A stretch of 64,000 bases of DNA from Bostrychus sinensis (Eukaryota > Chordata > Actinopteri > Gobiiformes > Eleotridae), in NCBI GenBank assembly GCA_020698575.1, contig CM036251.1, positions 8,472,788 through 8,536,787 on the forward strand, written 5' to 3'. The translations under genes were made by a program, and so were the position numbers. The notes beneath the pieces were generated by a model. That model saw nothing but the letters and a program-made list of their open reading frames with translations. It made no database searches and had not been told where the DNA came from. Of the stretch, positions 47,001-56,500 are shown piece by piece; the first letter of the stretch is position 1; every line of letters starts with the position of its first letter.

Positions 47001-47091
47001 GCAGGCCTTCGCCAAACCCCGGGGCCCGGCCGGGAAGAGGGGCGGCCGCCGGATCACCAGACCCCCCGGCGAGGGCGACGACGAAGACTGA
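28815..47091 (+). CDS. twf1: Twinfilin-1, nine exons, 350 residues
   Basis: Twinfilin binds actin monomers, caps and helps disassemble filament barbed ends, and binds capping protein and phosphoinositides; it acts in the cytosol. Coding exons are 28815-28839, 30847-30927, 31033-31211, 32691-32786, 32933-33037, 37781-37906, 39272-39422, 41495-41616 and 46924-47091. All have GT-AG borders and compatible phases, and they sum to 1053 bases (350 residues, the usual family length). The start MSHQTGIQ is the conserved twinfilin N-terminus. The first ADF-H domain spans about residues 4-139 ([31 protein letters not shown]). The second spans about 175-313 ([39 protein letters not shown]). The C-terminal tail, about 314-350, has the basic HPKQHAHKQAFAKPRGPAGK stretch that binds capping protein and lipids. 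Sequence features mix TWF1 and TWF2, but the tmem117 neighbour points to twf1. Intron 7 holds a Tc1 transposon and intron 8 a LINE. No coding disruption was found. Confidence 0.95.
29345..29934. other. Non-coding, twf1 intron 1
   Basis: AT-rich. A remnant of the ATCGATTAAT-type sequence found in the MITE at 2093 lies near 29635-29665 (aatcgattaattgatag). No exon is seen. Confidence 0.4.
29935..30583 (-). repeat. tRNA-derived SINE split by a MITE
   Basis: The left part (29935-30176) matches the SINE at 1705. The continuation (actgccaacctttgtgttag, then gagctactgccgctcc) resumes after a family A MITE at about 30526-30583. On the minus strand the right end reads ggagcggcagtagctca, an A-box-like start. 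Confidence 0.65.
30177..30525 (-). mobile_element. Family A hAT-like MITE, copy 6, inverted and diverged
   Basis: Family A words occur in inverse orientation: tgcacaatatatcacgaaat at the left, atggtcttccatctgacaga and gatttacactgaagaatcat in the middle, and ttgcatgtttttccccacat near the right end. The ends are mutated (ggcagcccc), so it is older than the other copies. Confidence 0.7.
31860..32400. mobile_element. MITE shared with 35738-36231 (diverged copy)
   Basis: The words tatattatgcattttt, catacctggagttgtgtttt, ctctgctggcctcttcagc and gcataatacatc occur in the same order as in the better-preserved copy at 35738. Within twf1 intron 3. Confidence 0.6.
33038..34534. other. Non-coding, first part of twf1 intron 5
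   Basis: No exon. A segment at about 33760-34110 repeats words such as aaaagcattaaatt and ggcattaaaa and may be part of a dispersed element. No open frame is convincing. Confidence 0.4.
34535..35043. mobile_element. MITE filled with minisatellite block 4
   Basis: The ends CAGTGGTTCTCAAACTGTGG and GTTTGAGAACCATTG are inverted repeats related to those at 5763-6938. The interior from about 34660 to 35000 is the tcctggtttagacct minisatellite (minus orientation). The flanking octamers aattagca and aatgcgcc are a poor match. Confidence 0.65.
35738..36231. mobile_element. MITE (aaaggggctatattatgca ends)
   Basis: The left end AAAGGGGCTATATTATGCA and the right end TGCATAATATAACCCCTTT are inverted repeats of about 19 bases. 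The interior is related to 31860-32400. In twf1 intron 5. Confidence 0.75.
36440..36745. repeat. Repeat shared with 25926-26275
   Basis: Second copy of the segment described at 25926. A poly-A run at 36500-36516 replaces unrelated sequence in the other copy. In twf1 intron 5. Confidence 0.6.
36960..37710 (+). pseudogene. CR1/L2-like LINE, 3' reverse-transcriptase remnant
   Basis: With frameshifts, the plus strand encodes phrases typical of the C-terminal part of non-LTR reverse transcriptase proteins: NLGVRLNSKLKL, then SAHLDFGNALH, then SLHWPLVHFRIQFKLL, then WQGLNFGTKLKT. Several stops and an inserted small MITE (37479-37588) break the frame. It is a dead 5'-truncated copy, in twf1 intron 5. 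Confidence 0.65.
37479..37588. mobile_element. Small MITE in the LINE remnant
   Basis: The ends CACTGCAAAAACTG and TTTTTTGCAGTG are inverted, with a likely 3-bp duplication gca on both sides. A related sequence lies at about 17280-17450, ending ttttttgcagtg beside the tmem117 exon. Confidence 0.65.
38225..38690. repeat. Dispersed repeat shared with 26550-26985
   Basis: See the entry at 26550 for the shared words. In twf1 intron 6. Confidence 0.65.
38808..39008. repeat. AGT microsatellite inside a MITE
   Basis: Degenerate AGT triplet array (agtagtagttatagtagtag and similar). It is bounded on the right by actcaagtaaaaatgtagct and tggagtacttcttccatctc (about 39065-39142), the hallmark end of the family listed at 28120. 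The open frame across it is serine-rich only because of the repeat. Confidence 0.75.
39510..39743 (+). repeat. Minisatellite block 5
   Basis: Variants of aggactaaacctaggtc interrupted by the Tc1 element at 39746. To the right of the Tc1, gtaccacagtttgagaacca (about 41438-41457) matches the MITE end seen at 34535-35043, so the Tc1 probably landed in a minisatellite-bearing MITE. Confidence 0.65.
39746..41355 (+). mobile_element. Complete Tc1/mariner transposon
   Basis: A 1610-bp element flanked by TA on both sides (39744-39745 and 41356-41357). Its inverted terminal repeats are about 212 bp long (39746-39960 and 41144-41355), beginning CAGTGGCATGAAAAAGTAT and closely similar by eye. Long repeats of this kind fit the IR/DR layout of fish Tc1-like elements. 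It contains an uninterrupted transposase frame. It sits in twf1 intron 7, in the same orientation as the gene. Confidence 0.93.
40115..41137 (+). CDS. Tc1-like transposase, 340 residues, apparently intact
   Basis: Cut-and-paste transposase that would bind the terminal repeats and insert at TA. I chose the ATG at 40115 (context gcaccATGGCT, protein MAHSKELSEDL) rather than the in-frame one 36 bases upstream. It gives the usual 340 residues and the family's typical N-terminus. Residues 1-110 fit the paired-like double helix-turn-helix, with an AT-hook-like SGRPP at 58-62. The catalytic triad is present at D153 (FWTDETK), D244 (LQQDNDPKH) and E279 (SPDLNPIEMLW), a DD34E spacing. The glycine-rich KRGGGGIMVWG box is at 187-197. 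There is no stop or frameshift. Whether it is active cannot be seen; some residues may differ from the family consensus (for example the cysteines near 31 and 104). Confidence 0.92.
   Translation: MAHSKELSEDLRSRNVDLYKGGKGYKTSSKCLDVHQSTVREIVFKWREFGTVASLPRSGRPPTMTTRVQRRMLREVKKNPRVSAKDLQKSLAQSNISVHTSTKCKTLAKNGVHGRTPRRKPLLSKKNIAAHLMFAKRHLDTPQNFWQNIFWTDETKVELFGRSTQHHVWRKNGTAHQHQHLIPTVKRGGGGIMVWGCFAASGPGQLAIINGKMNSKVYQDVLQEKLRPSVRQLKLKRGWMLQQDNDPKHRSKSTSEWFQKNKIHVLEWPSQSPDLNPIEMLWHDLKTAIHARHPRNLTELQQFCKEEWSKIDPDGCARLIYNYRKCLVEVIAAKGGATRY
41617..42780. other. Non-coding, first part of twf1 intron 8
   Basis: No exon is seen before the LINE. The sequence may include its 5' part, but no ORF1-like frame is recognised. 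Confidence 0.4.
42788..46353 (+). pseudogene. CR1/L2-like non-LTR retrotransposon, ORF2 broken
   Basis: An ORF2-type protein is spread over three frames. The APE endonuclease part (42833-43648) shows AHLNICSLPNK, ALSETHLES, CCYRPPSS, YLLGDFNIDW and SDHNVIVL. The reverse-transcriptase part (43606-45023) shows RPISILPVLSKIMERLV, LLDFSAAFEVIDH, GVPQGSCLGPLLF and the catalytic MYADDSTLY. The C-terminal part (45145-45755) has LSQLDYCSVIWSCAPK. Frameshifts near 43620, 44560, 45150 and 45230 and a stop at 45021 (NTG followed by stop, then TKYIILG) make it dead. The 3' end has aatggggatcc followed by AAACA/AAATA repeats ending about 46353. A SINE has inserted at 45755. In twf1 intron 8. Confidence 0.85.
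45755..46150 (+). repeat. tRNA-derived SINE inserted in the LINE
   Basis: It begins gggggtgcacggtggcagag, has a B-box-like GGGTTCGAGCCCCGG, and ends in gaatgaatgaatgaatg. A 12-bp duplication, tgtttttatgtt, lies at 45743-45754 and 46151-46162, so the borders are exact. Both box-like motifs suit a pol III-driven, LINE-mobilised SINE. Confidence 0.88.
46440..46720 (-). repeat. Dispersed repeat related to 8303-8530
   Basis: In inverse orientation the words tttctatgggcggaacaatg, accaatcagaaaatgaaggg and gcaccgctgacc match the sequence downstream of the family A copy at 7871. In twf1 intron 8. Confidence 0.6.
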
Positions 47092-49050
47092 AGAAAGAAC
47101 CAGACCTCAGCCGCCTCAGCACCTCCCTCCTCCACCTCCAGCACGTTCCAGCGCGGCGGGACAGTCCTGTGACGGGGTGAACTCATAATTGACATGCTTT
47201 GTTTAAAAAAAGAAAGAAAGAAAAGAGTAGGACGATAACCTCAAATTCCCCCCCCAACTATGCACGCCAAGGACAACTGAGCAACGACACACCGCGTAAT
47301 AATTTCCATTTGTAGCTTGTCAAATGGAAGTCTATTCAAAACTTGTAATGCTCCAAGAAAAGAGGGAAAAAAAACTTGAGGATTGTATCTTGTTGCCACC
47401 TGTGAGACCTAAAAATGTAAAAGTGAACTCGCGCCAACACACTGCGACACTCGTGTGGTCCTCGGAAAAAAGCAAACGCACATGAACATCTGCTCAAGTC
47501 GCAAGCTTGCAAACTCTGGCCAAAACCGGCTGCCTGACCTTCCCTCTTGAAGTCATTACGGTTGCCAGATCTCACTGAGAGTTTCCAGCCCAAACAGAAC
47601 TTAAAACCCTCCCAACACAATAAAAACCAGCCCAAATCCTAACCACTCTAAATGTTAAAGCCGTTCTACGCAAGAAAGAACACAAAACTTTAGAGCAGCA
47701 CTAAAAAAAGTAAGGTTTCCCGCAAAGATTGCAATAAGAAACCAAAGTCACAGAAACCCCCAAAAAACGTATGAAATACCAATATTAAATGTGAATAACC
47801 AAACATGAATCGCTCATTTTAAAACAAATGAACCGATGAAATGAATGGGAGGACACAGCCGTTTATTGAAATGTGTATTTTTACTATTTTTGTCATAAAA
47901 TAATAACTATTTTGTTTGTATTTTCTCCAGCATATTTTCGAAAAACCTGCCAAATGTTATGAAAAACCGGCCCAGTGCCATTTTTTTCCAGCCCAAAGCG
48001 TTCAAAAGAAGCCCAGTCTGGCAACACTGGACATTATATGCTTCGTGGACATAGCAGAAAAGTCGCTGTTTAATTAATTAGTGTTTTATACATCAGCTCT
48101 TTGACTAAACGCTGCAAAAAGGGATCGAGGGATTGTTACAAATGTCTGTCGTCACCGCTGATGCCAAGTACCTTTGCTGATGCCATATTAGCTAAATATA
48201 TCACCGTTCAGCTTTTCAGTAATGAGAAAACTAACTTTAAGTCTGACTAGTTCACCGTACTGAATAACAACTGTTTCTGACTTTCCGAGATGTAATGACA
48301 TGAACCAAGCGTCCCAGGACCACACGAGCGCAGCACACCACTCCTACACTTCTGAGTTCACGCGCTCAAATTCCTAACTCCTTGCATTCCTTGTGTCAAT
48401 TTTTGTTTAAATGTCTACCTGTATGTCTACTGTTTTTTTTTTTTTTTTTTTTTTTTGCACAAATGAGGTGCTCCAAAGCAGAGAAGATACACCGACAACA
48501 CCCACTCGTGTCTATAATTAATTAATTTTAACAGTGCATTTTATATTGGAAATTTACTTCTTTTTTGATATAACTGTGGTTTACATAAAAACAAAAGAAA
48601 AAAAATCATCTGCTGAGAAACTTATTTTTCTATGCAAGTGCTGTAAATGTACATATTGTAGCTGTGTGACGCTCTGCGATACCGTCGGGTCTGTTCTGGT
48701 GATTGTTGATGTTGGTGAGGATCTGCAGGAAGTATGAACATAACAGGGGCTTCCAGTAACATCACATCAGTCCATCTTAAAACTGTGTCTGGAGGAAGCT
48801 GCTTCTCTGGTCCCATGCAACGTCAGAGGCCAAACAACCAGAAAGGGATCACTGTTAAATACCTTGATCAATTGTTGCCACATTCGCCTGTCTACTGATT
48901 AATAATATTAGGCTCAAACTACTAAGCTCACCTCATGTAAAGGGAAAAGCCCCTTTATAATCAATACAACTTCATTATAACTGAAAACTGTTTGGTCTTA
49001 TTTGTTTTCTTACGAATCATTCTTTTAAAGAATAAAATATTTAAATCACC
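47092..49050 (+). other. twf1 3' UTR region
   Basis: Sequence after the twf1 stop. Possible poly(A) signals AATAAA are at 47619-47624 and 49031-49036; I cannot tell which is used. A poly-T run of about 27 bases lies at 48431-48457. Open frames on either strand here are not supported as genes. Confidence 0.5.
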
Positions 49051-50513
49051 TGACGCTGAGATATTGTCCTCTTTAACATCACACCAGAAAGTCATTTATT
49101 TATACAACACTCAAGGTGAACAAAGTGCTTTCCAACAAACTCAAATTAAAATCATAATAAAATAGTAAAATAAAAATAAATAAATAGTGAGTCACAGCAT
49201 TGCTAAGTGTTCAAAGCCAGTCTGAATAAAAATGTTTTAAGCCTGGATTTAAAAAGGCCAAAGTCTGCGAAAATGCTAAAGTGAACAACAGCATTTACAG
49301 GGCAGCTCCTGCTTTTTTCTTGTGAAATTTAAGACCTTTTTTTTAAGACTTTTTAATGCCATTTAAAATGAAATCGAATGCCAGCATCGTTACGAATTTT
49401 AAAAGGATTTTTCCGTACTACTCTCTGAAACTCAAAGGTTTTATTTTAAAAGTCTAACACAGATGAAAGAACTCCTGTGCTGCATTAAAAAAATCATGAA
49501 GAAATGAATCATGCATTTCAATGATAAAATGTCTTCACTAAATATGTTTTGTTTTTGAGGTGACTCTATGTAATACGTAATAACCCCCTGCTTTTCACTG
49601 TAACTCTGGCCCTGGGACTCATTACCATCTGATAATGAGCATAACTACACTGCCTGGCCCAAAAAAACAAACACAAAACAACCCACATACTAATATTTCA
49701 TTGGACCGTCTTTTAGCTTTAATTATGGCACACATTTGCTGTGGCATCTTTTTGATAAGCTTCTGCAGTTTCCGTCCAGCAGTGCATTAACTTTTCTTCT
49801 CCAGCACATCCCAAAGACTCCATTGGTAGAATAACCAGCTACTCACTGCATCAGTTAGGGTTTAATAACTTGTTGTGAGCTGAAACATAATCACCCATGC
49901 AGTAATTCTCTAAAGGGAGGCTCTTATCTCTTTGCTTTGTTAAATTCAGGTGGTGACTTTTCGGCCAAGCTGTGTATTTTACTCAACACCAACGTCTACA
50001 TATCTGATTTTTTTCCAATGGTGGAGTATTTTGCACAGATTCAAGAACTAATGAATCTGTTAAATGAGGTAGATTTTGCGCAAACGGTGCTGAAAACTAA
50101 AGGTTAATGGTGCAACAGAGGAGACTGAATCTGTGGTTTTTCTAAAGAATACTACTTTACTGCATCTTTTATTCTCATGTACTGTGTCTACAACGACGAC
50201 ACAGCAAAATACTTTTTACTTCAAACCAACTCGGAAATGTAGTGGATTAAAAAGTACAGATACTTGCTCTAAAATGTAGCGAAGTAAAAGTACCCCTTGT
50301 AAAATGTACTTAAATAAGTACAGATACATAAAAATTGTACTAAAAAAGTACATTCCACCACTGAACTTTTTTAGTTTGTAGAAGTGCAGCTCAAGTCTTT
50401 CAGTGGGTGCACTTTTTGAAAAGTTATCAGTGTACAGAAAGCACCTTACCATCAGGTTACTATTCAAACATTTATTTAAAACTTACTTATATTATGTATT
50501 TTGTGTATTTGTC
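49051..50513. other. Spacer between convergent genes
   Basis: No gene. Dispersed scraps are at about 49090-49140 (similar to 5500-5550) and 49320-49400 (similar to 16680-16760). A member of the ccaccactg-ended MITE family lies at about 50140-50372 (ending agtacattccaccactga). A poly(A) signal for the minus-strand gene is at 50471-50476. Confidence 0.45.
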
Positions 50514-53500
50514 TCATGTCAGGTCATAAGTCTCTGTGTACTGCACACGTCCGTCCTCTCCGACCGTCTCCTTAAACTGCGGCCGATACAGCGCCGCCCA
50601 GAGCATCTGCTTCAGCTCCAGCACCTGGGCCATGTACTCCTGAGGACAAGGAGCGACATGCAGTACCACAAAGTACACAGGAGTAACAGTACAACAAAGT
50701 ACACAGGAGTAACAGTATAACAAAGTACACAGGAGTAACAGTATAACAAAGTACACAGGAGTAGCATTCCTGGCCGTATGCACCACAGAGGTCTCAGTGT
50801 TTTTTCTCATATTTTTGCTCTACATTTACTGTAACCAGGAGCTACAATATTTAAACAAATTATGGAAAATTCACTGTATTAAGTTTTAAAAGTCTCGGTG
50901 TATCCTTGTGGCATTGTAAAACTATAACTATACTACAATACACCAGGTCTAAATGCGACTAAACAAGGACTAAAGCAGGACAAAAAAAAGACTAAATTCA
51001 GACTAAACTGGGACAAAAACGAGACTGAACTGGGACTAAATCAGGACAAAAACAAAAATAAACGGGGATTAAACCAGGACAAACACAAAACTAAACCAGG
51101 ACAAAAACAGGACTGAACTAGGACCCAACCAGGACAAAAAGAAGGCTAAACTAGGACTAAAGTGGGACAAAAACAAGACTAAACTGGGCCTAAAGCAGGA
51201 CAAAAACATAGCTAAACTGAGACTAAATCAGGACAAAAACAAAAATAAACTGGGATTAAACCAGGACAAAAACAAGACTAAACTTGGACTAAACCAGGAC
51301 AAACACAAAACTAAACCAGGACAAAAACAGGACTGAACTAGGACCCAACCAGGACAAAAAGAAGGCTAAACTAGGACTAAAGTGGGACAAAAACAAGACT
51401 AAACTGTGACTAAACCAGGACAAAAACAAGACTAAACTAGGACTAAAGCAGGACAAAAACATGGCTAAACTGTGACTAAACCAGGACAAAAACAAGACTA
51501 AACTGGGACTAAACCAAGACAAAAAGAAGACTAAACTGTGACTAAAACCGGACAAAAACAAGACTAAACTAGGACTAAACCAGGACAAAAAGAAGACTAA
51601 ACTAGGACTAAACCAAGTCTAAACCAGGACTTAACCAGGACCAGCACTAAACCAGGCCTAAACCAGCTCTAAATCAGGACTACACTAGGTATAAATTTGG
51701 ACTAAAGCAGGATTTAACCAGGACCAGAATTAAATACGGTCTACACCAGGTCCAAACCAAGGCTGAACCAGGTCTAAACCACAACTAAGCAAGGATTAAA
51801 TAATGAATAAACTAGGTCTACTGCAGGACTAAACCAGGATTAAGCCCTCGACCTAACGTGGACCTCAGTATTTCTAAAATTCTGTGTACGGCCCTGCTAA
51901 CAGTAGAAGTACTACACAGAGATATTTATTACTGCAGTCGTTTTCCCTGAGTAAATACTGCATATGTAAGAGCTGTAACTATGGTTGACAATATTTTGTA
52001 AGTAAAGTGAAATTGCAAAGATATCTAAATGAAAGAAATGTTTAAATATTGGTGACGAGCAGAGCCGTTTCTAGAACTTATAGGGGCCCTAGGAAAAACA
52101 AGAGCGACCACTGAGGCCCTATAAAGGCTCAAATTGTGCACAACCATCTCTAGGGTTTACAGAGAATGGTCCGAAAAAGAGAAAATAACCAGTGAGCGGC
52201 AGTTCTGTGGGCGAAAATGCCTTGTTGATGCCAGAGGTCAGAGGAGAATGGCCAGATTGGTTAGGGCTGATAGAAAGGCAACAGTAACTCAAATAACCAC
52301 TTGTTACAACCGAGGTCTGTAGAAGAGCATCTCTGAACGCACAACACGTTGAACCATGAGGAAGATGGGCTACAGCAGCAGAAGACCACACCGGGTGCCA
52401 CTCCTGTCAGCTAAGAACAGGAAACTGAGGCTACAGTTCGCACAGGCTCACCAAAATAGGACGATAGAAGATTGGAAAAAAGTTGCTTGGTCTGATGAGT
52501 CTCGATTTCTGCTGCGACATTCGGATGGTAGGGTCAGAATTTGGCGTCAACAACATGAAAGCATGGAACCATCCTGCTTTGTATCAACGGTTCAGGCTGG
52601 TGGTGGTGGTGGTGGTGGTGTAATGGTGTGGGGGATATTTTCTTGGCATACTTTGGGCCCCTTAGTACCAACTGAGCATCGTTGCAACGCCACAGCCGAC
52701 CTGAGTATTGTTGCTGACCATTTCCATCCCTTTATGACCACAGTGTACTCATCTTCTGATGGCTACTTCCAGCAGGATAACGCGCCATGTCATAAAGCTC
52801 CAATCATCTCAGACTGGTTTCTTGAACATGACAATGAGTTCACTGTACTCAAACGGCCTCCACAGTCACCAGATCTCAATCCAATAGAGCACCTTTGGGA
52901 TGTGGTGGAACGGGAGATTCGCATCATGGATGTGCAGCCGACAAATCTGCAGCAACTGCATGAAGCTATCATGTTTCCAGGACCTTGTTGAGTCTATGCC
53001 ACGAAGGATTAAGGCAGCTCTGAAGGCAAAAGGGAGTCCAACCCGGTACTAGCAAGGTGTACCTAATAAAGTGGCCAGTGAGTGTATATAAGCATTATTG
53101 CCTCAAACGTATTCTGAATTGTGGCCATGCATATAACAGACAAAATAAAGCAGGGGGGTCTGGGGGTCCTTCCCAGCAAAATTTGAATGAAACATGTGGT
53201 TTTCCTGAATTTTGGTGCATTTTAGAAGATTAAAATTTTAATCTGGTTACAATTTATGGTTTTACTTCCAGATAGAGGCAAATCCCAAGCCTGGAAATGG
53301 AAAGGGTTGGAAAGGGAAAGACAAAAAACAAAATCTGAGTATGTCCTTACAGCGGGGTCGTTGGTGGGCAGAGCTGAGAGCGCGGCCGGCGTCAGGACAG
53401 AGTGGTAGACCTCTCTGTATCTCTGGACGCTCAGGCCGTGGATCTGAACCGTCTCTTTGTCCGGGTCCAACTCCTCGTCGCCGTCGTCTTCAGTAACGAC

Positions 53501-56500
53501 GGGCTTCTTCGCGCGCTGACGCCTGTTCCTTCTCTTCACCTGCAGGGAGGGTTTCTGGAGGCCCTCGTCCCGGATCGAGACGTCCCTCTGTTTGTGGGGA
53601 AGCACACTAAGTCATTATCAGAATATTCACAGGTCATACTGCTGTCTGTGAGGGGGGAGAGCAGAGCGGGGCTGTTTCTCACAGCCAACAAAAGCACTGT
53701 TACTGCAAAATGACTTTAAGGAGAAGTAAAAGTACTCAATAAGATTATTAAATGGTTATTTTTGAAAGATTTTTTGTGGTTGCACAGTAAAATCCACAAC
53801 TATGATTTCTGCTGTTACTACGCTGACAGGTTTGCTGGGGCCCGGGGCAAGAAGGCTTCACATGGGGCCCCTTAAAATAGAAAATATAATAAGAGGGACC
53901 ATTTCTGGGCCCCCCTGACCCTGAGGCCCGGGACAACAGACTTCTGAGCCCACCCCTGTCGATGGGCCTGCTGACTACTACTACTACCACCTGAAACAGA
54001 GACCACTGAGATGAAAAATACTTATGATTTTTTTTTTTATCTCATTAGCAGTAATTAGTAAAAATGTTTAATCTAAACTGTTTTCATATAAAATAACAAT
54101 GTTTTAATGTACCCAGAAAGTACATTTAAGTAAAAGTAAAGTCAAATATATTTTCTAACTGTGAATAAATCAGCTGTATTAATGTAAAACTAATATTTGA
54201 TTTAAACGTGTTTACCTCATATCTGAAAACACACGGGTCATTTTTTATGAAGTATTCAAAAATATATTGCTCATAGTATCTTTAAGTATAACAAAAGTAC
54301 AGTTATTACTCAGAGCAGGTTACACTATAGGGGCCCTAAGTAAGAGGGACAACTGAGGCTCCATTTTTTTTTTTTTTTTTTTTTTGTAAACCTCATCTCA
54401 AACCAAAAACATGGTAACAAGGGGCATTTGAGAAATTTATGAATGTATGAATAACAGACGGTGACAGTATAAGGCAGGGAAATCTGAACAAAATATTTAT
54501 ATAAATGATAATCCTTAGGGGCCCCCATTCAGCTCTGGGCCCTTGGAAATTTCCTGCCTTGCCTCCCCATTGTGACGCCTCTGTTATTACTACTACTACC
54601 AAAACTATTGATATTTTGGTATTTTTAATGCAACCTGAGAAAAAGTATAATTATTCCTCAAATACTACATACGTGAAAATAAAATAATTTGAAAGTACAT
54701 GATCTTTAAGTTAAATTACTAAATTACCAAAGTTATACAGTACTTATTCCTATACTTACAGAGTGGCTCATGGCTAATTTGCAAATACCATAAGTCCCAT
54801 ACCATTCAGCTAAATATAAAATAGTTTTACCTCTGCAGCAGGCTTTACTCCGTTGCCTTTGAAGAGTGACTGTCCCGGGACGTCTGGAGGAGGTTCAGTG
54901 CGCCGCTGATCCGAGTGACCAACCTGTGTTTAAAAATATACACAACATTTAGAGCTAATCTGTTTCCCATTTATTCAGAAGATTACGGCAGCCCGGAGTC
55001 AAAAACTGAACTATACAACTTATTACCACATAAATACACACAACGTACTAATGCTATACAAATATATTAACATAAATAATTAAATTAAATATCTAATTTA
55101 TAGATAGGCCCCAGGTTTATCTGTTATTTGTTGATTTAATTCATTTGTTAACTCTATTTGATGAGTATTCTGGTTATAATATTCTGCTTGCTGTTGCTGA
55201 CATTTTTGAGACATTTTTCTGAAAGTGCCGTCTATAAATATTTATGTGTTTTATTTCCTGTTTACTTGGGGCCCCCCTTGCTATGTTTGCAAATTAAAAA
55301 AATGTTTCAAAGCATTCATCCCTGTAGAAAAATAGTCAGTATTTTAAAGAAATTAAAATGTTATATAGGAAAAATTTGGCTTGGACCCCAAACCTATCCT
55401 GTTCAGGGCCCCCAATAGTTTAGGACCGGCCCTGCTTCTTGACTTGTGTGGCTGTTGTTTGCACCTGTGTGGGGGTAAAGGTGAGTGTCCCTTCTCCAGT
55501 GGACTGTGGCTCGACCGGGGGACTGTCCTCAGTAGGTTTGGTCCTTGTCTCGCTCCAAAAACACGACTGCATCTGAAAACAAAGCGGTGTGTTCATTTCT
55601 TTACAAAATAACTTAATAAACATAATATTTTAACGCTGAATTAAAAATATGCAGAATACGCCTTTAGCTGTAGCTCTTTAAATTCTTTTCTCCATAGAAG
55701 GTTACGCACAGTTTGGAGGAGCAGACAGGAGCAATGACACAAGCTTAGGATGTAGGTATTTTTTGTATGGCCACCAATGGAAGCAGTTTTTACCAACAAT
55801 GCTTCAATTTTAGGACAATAGATGGTGCTTACATGCATTCATTAACATTATATAAGTAAACCAGGAACAGCATAACGAGGGCTTGGAGCCAGAGGGGCGT
55901 AAGTGGCATTTTGGGCGAAAATGAGTTCTATATATCAAATTAAAGGTCTTGATGAGCTCTATCTAGTGGTGCCAAAAAGACGCATCAGAAATCAACCTGT
56001 ACTGAATAAAGCAACAAAACAACAAAGACATAACACAAAAGTTTGAGCATTGTTTGGAGCCAGAGGGGCGTATGTCCACTTACGCCCTTCTGGCTCTGAA
56101 TAATACAAGAGCCTACAGTATTTTTCAGAGCCAGAAGGGCGTAAGTGTAGGTGGTGCCCCTAAACAGTCTGAGGCAGAAGAGATTTTGATTAATATAATC
56201 AAGCAAACTGATGAATCTTGTGAAGAAGTTGAAGATGAAGAGATGTTTTTGAATGCTGTTCCTCACTTGAGTGATGGAGGTAAGACACCATGGGTGTTTC
56301 TCAAAACCCAGGTACCTTGCCTTGATTACATCACAGGAAGCATCCACGTCATCTCCTGTCGCCCAAGGTGTGTTCATGTCCTTCCCAGGCAGGTGTCTCC
56401 CGTTTGGCTAACATGTGGCTAATTCACCAAGGATACATCAGTGGATTCTTCGTTGCCTTGCGTCAGACAAAATCACCCATAATGCACTGCAGCCTTTTTG

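Noticed and set aside
28815..47091. Assignment of the twinfilin gene to twf2
   Set aside because: Some residues are TWF2-like (WDQ, [9 protein letters not shown], the GDD-type end), but IENEQL, AAEEELRQIK, EIDNGDEL and the tmem117 neighbour fit twf1 better.
51289..51588. Frame with repeated FLSWFSPSLVLFLSW-like units, resembling a repetitive membrane protein
   Set aside because: It is a translation of minisatellite block 6; the periodicity is that of the DNA repeat and there is no splice or start context.
56054..56422. A 122-codon frame as one gene
   Set aside because: Its first part is terminal repeat of the transposon and its last part runs into the MITE at 56292; only the middle is a coding remnant.
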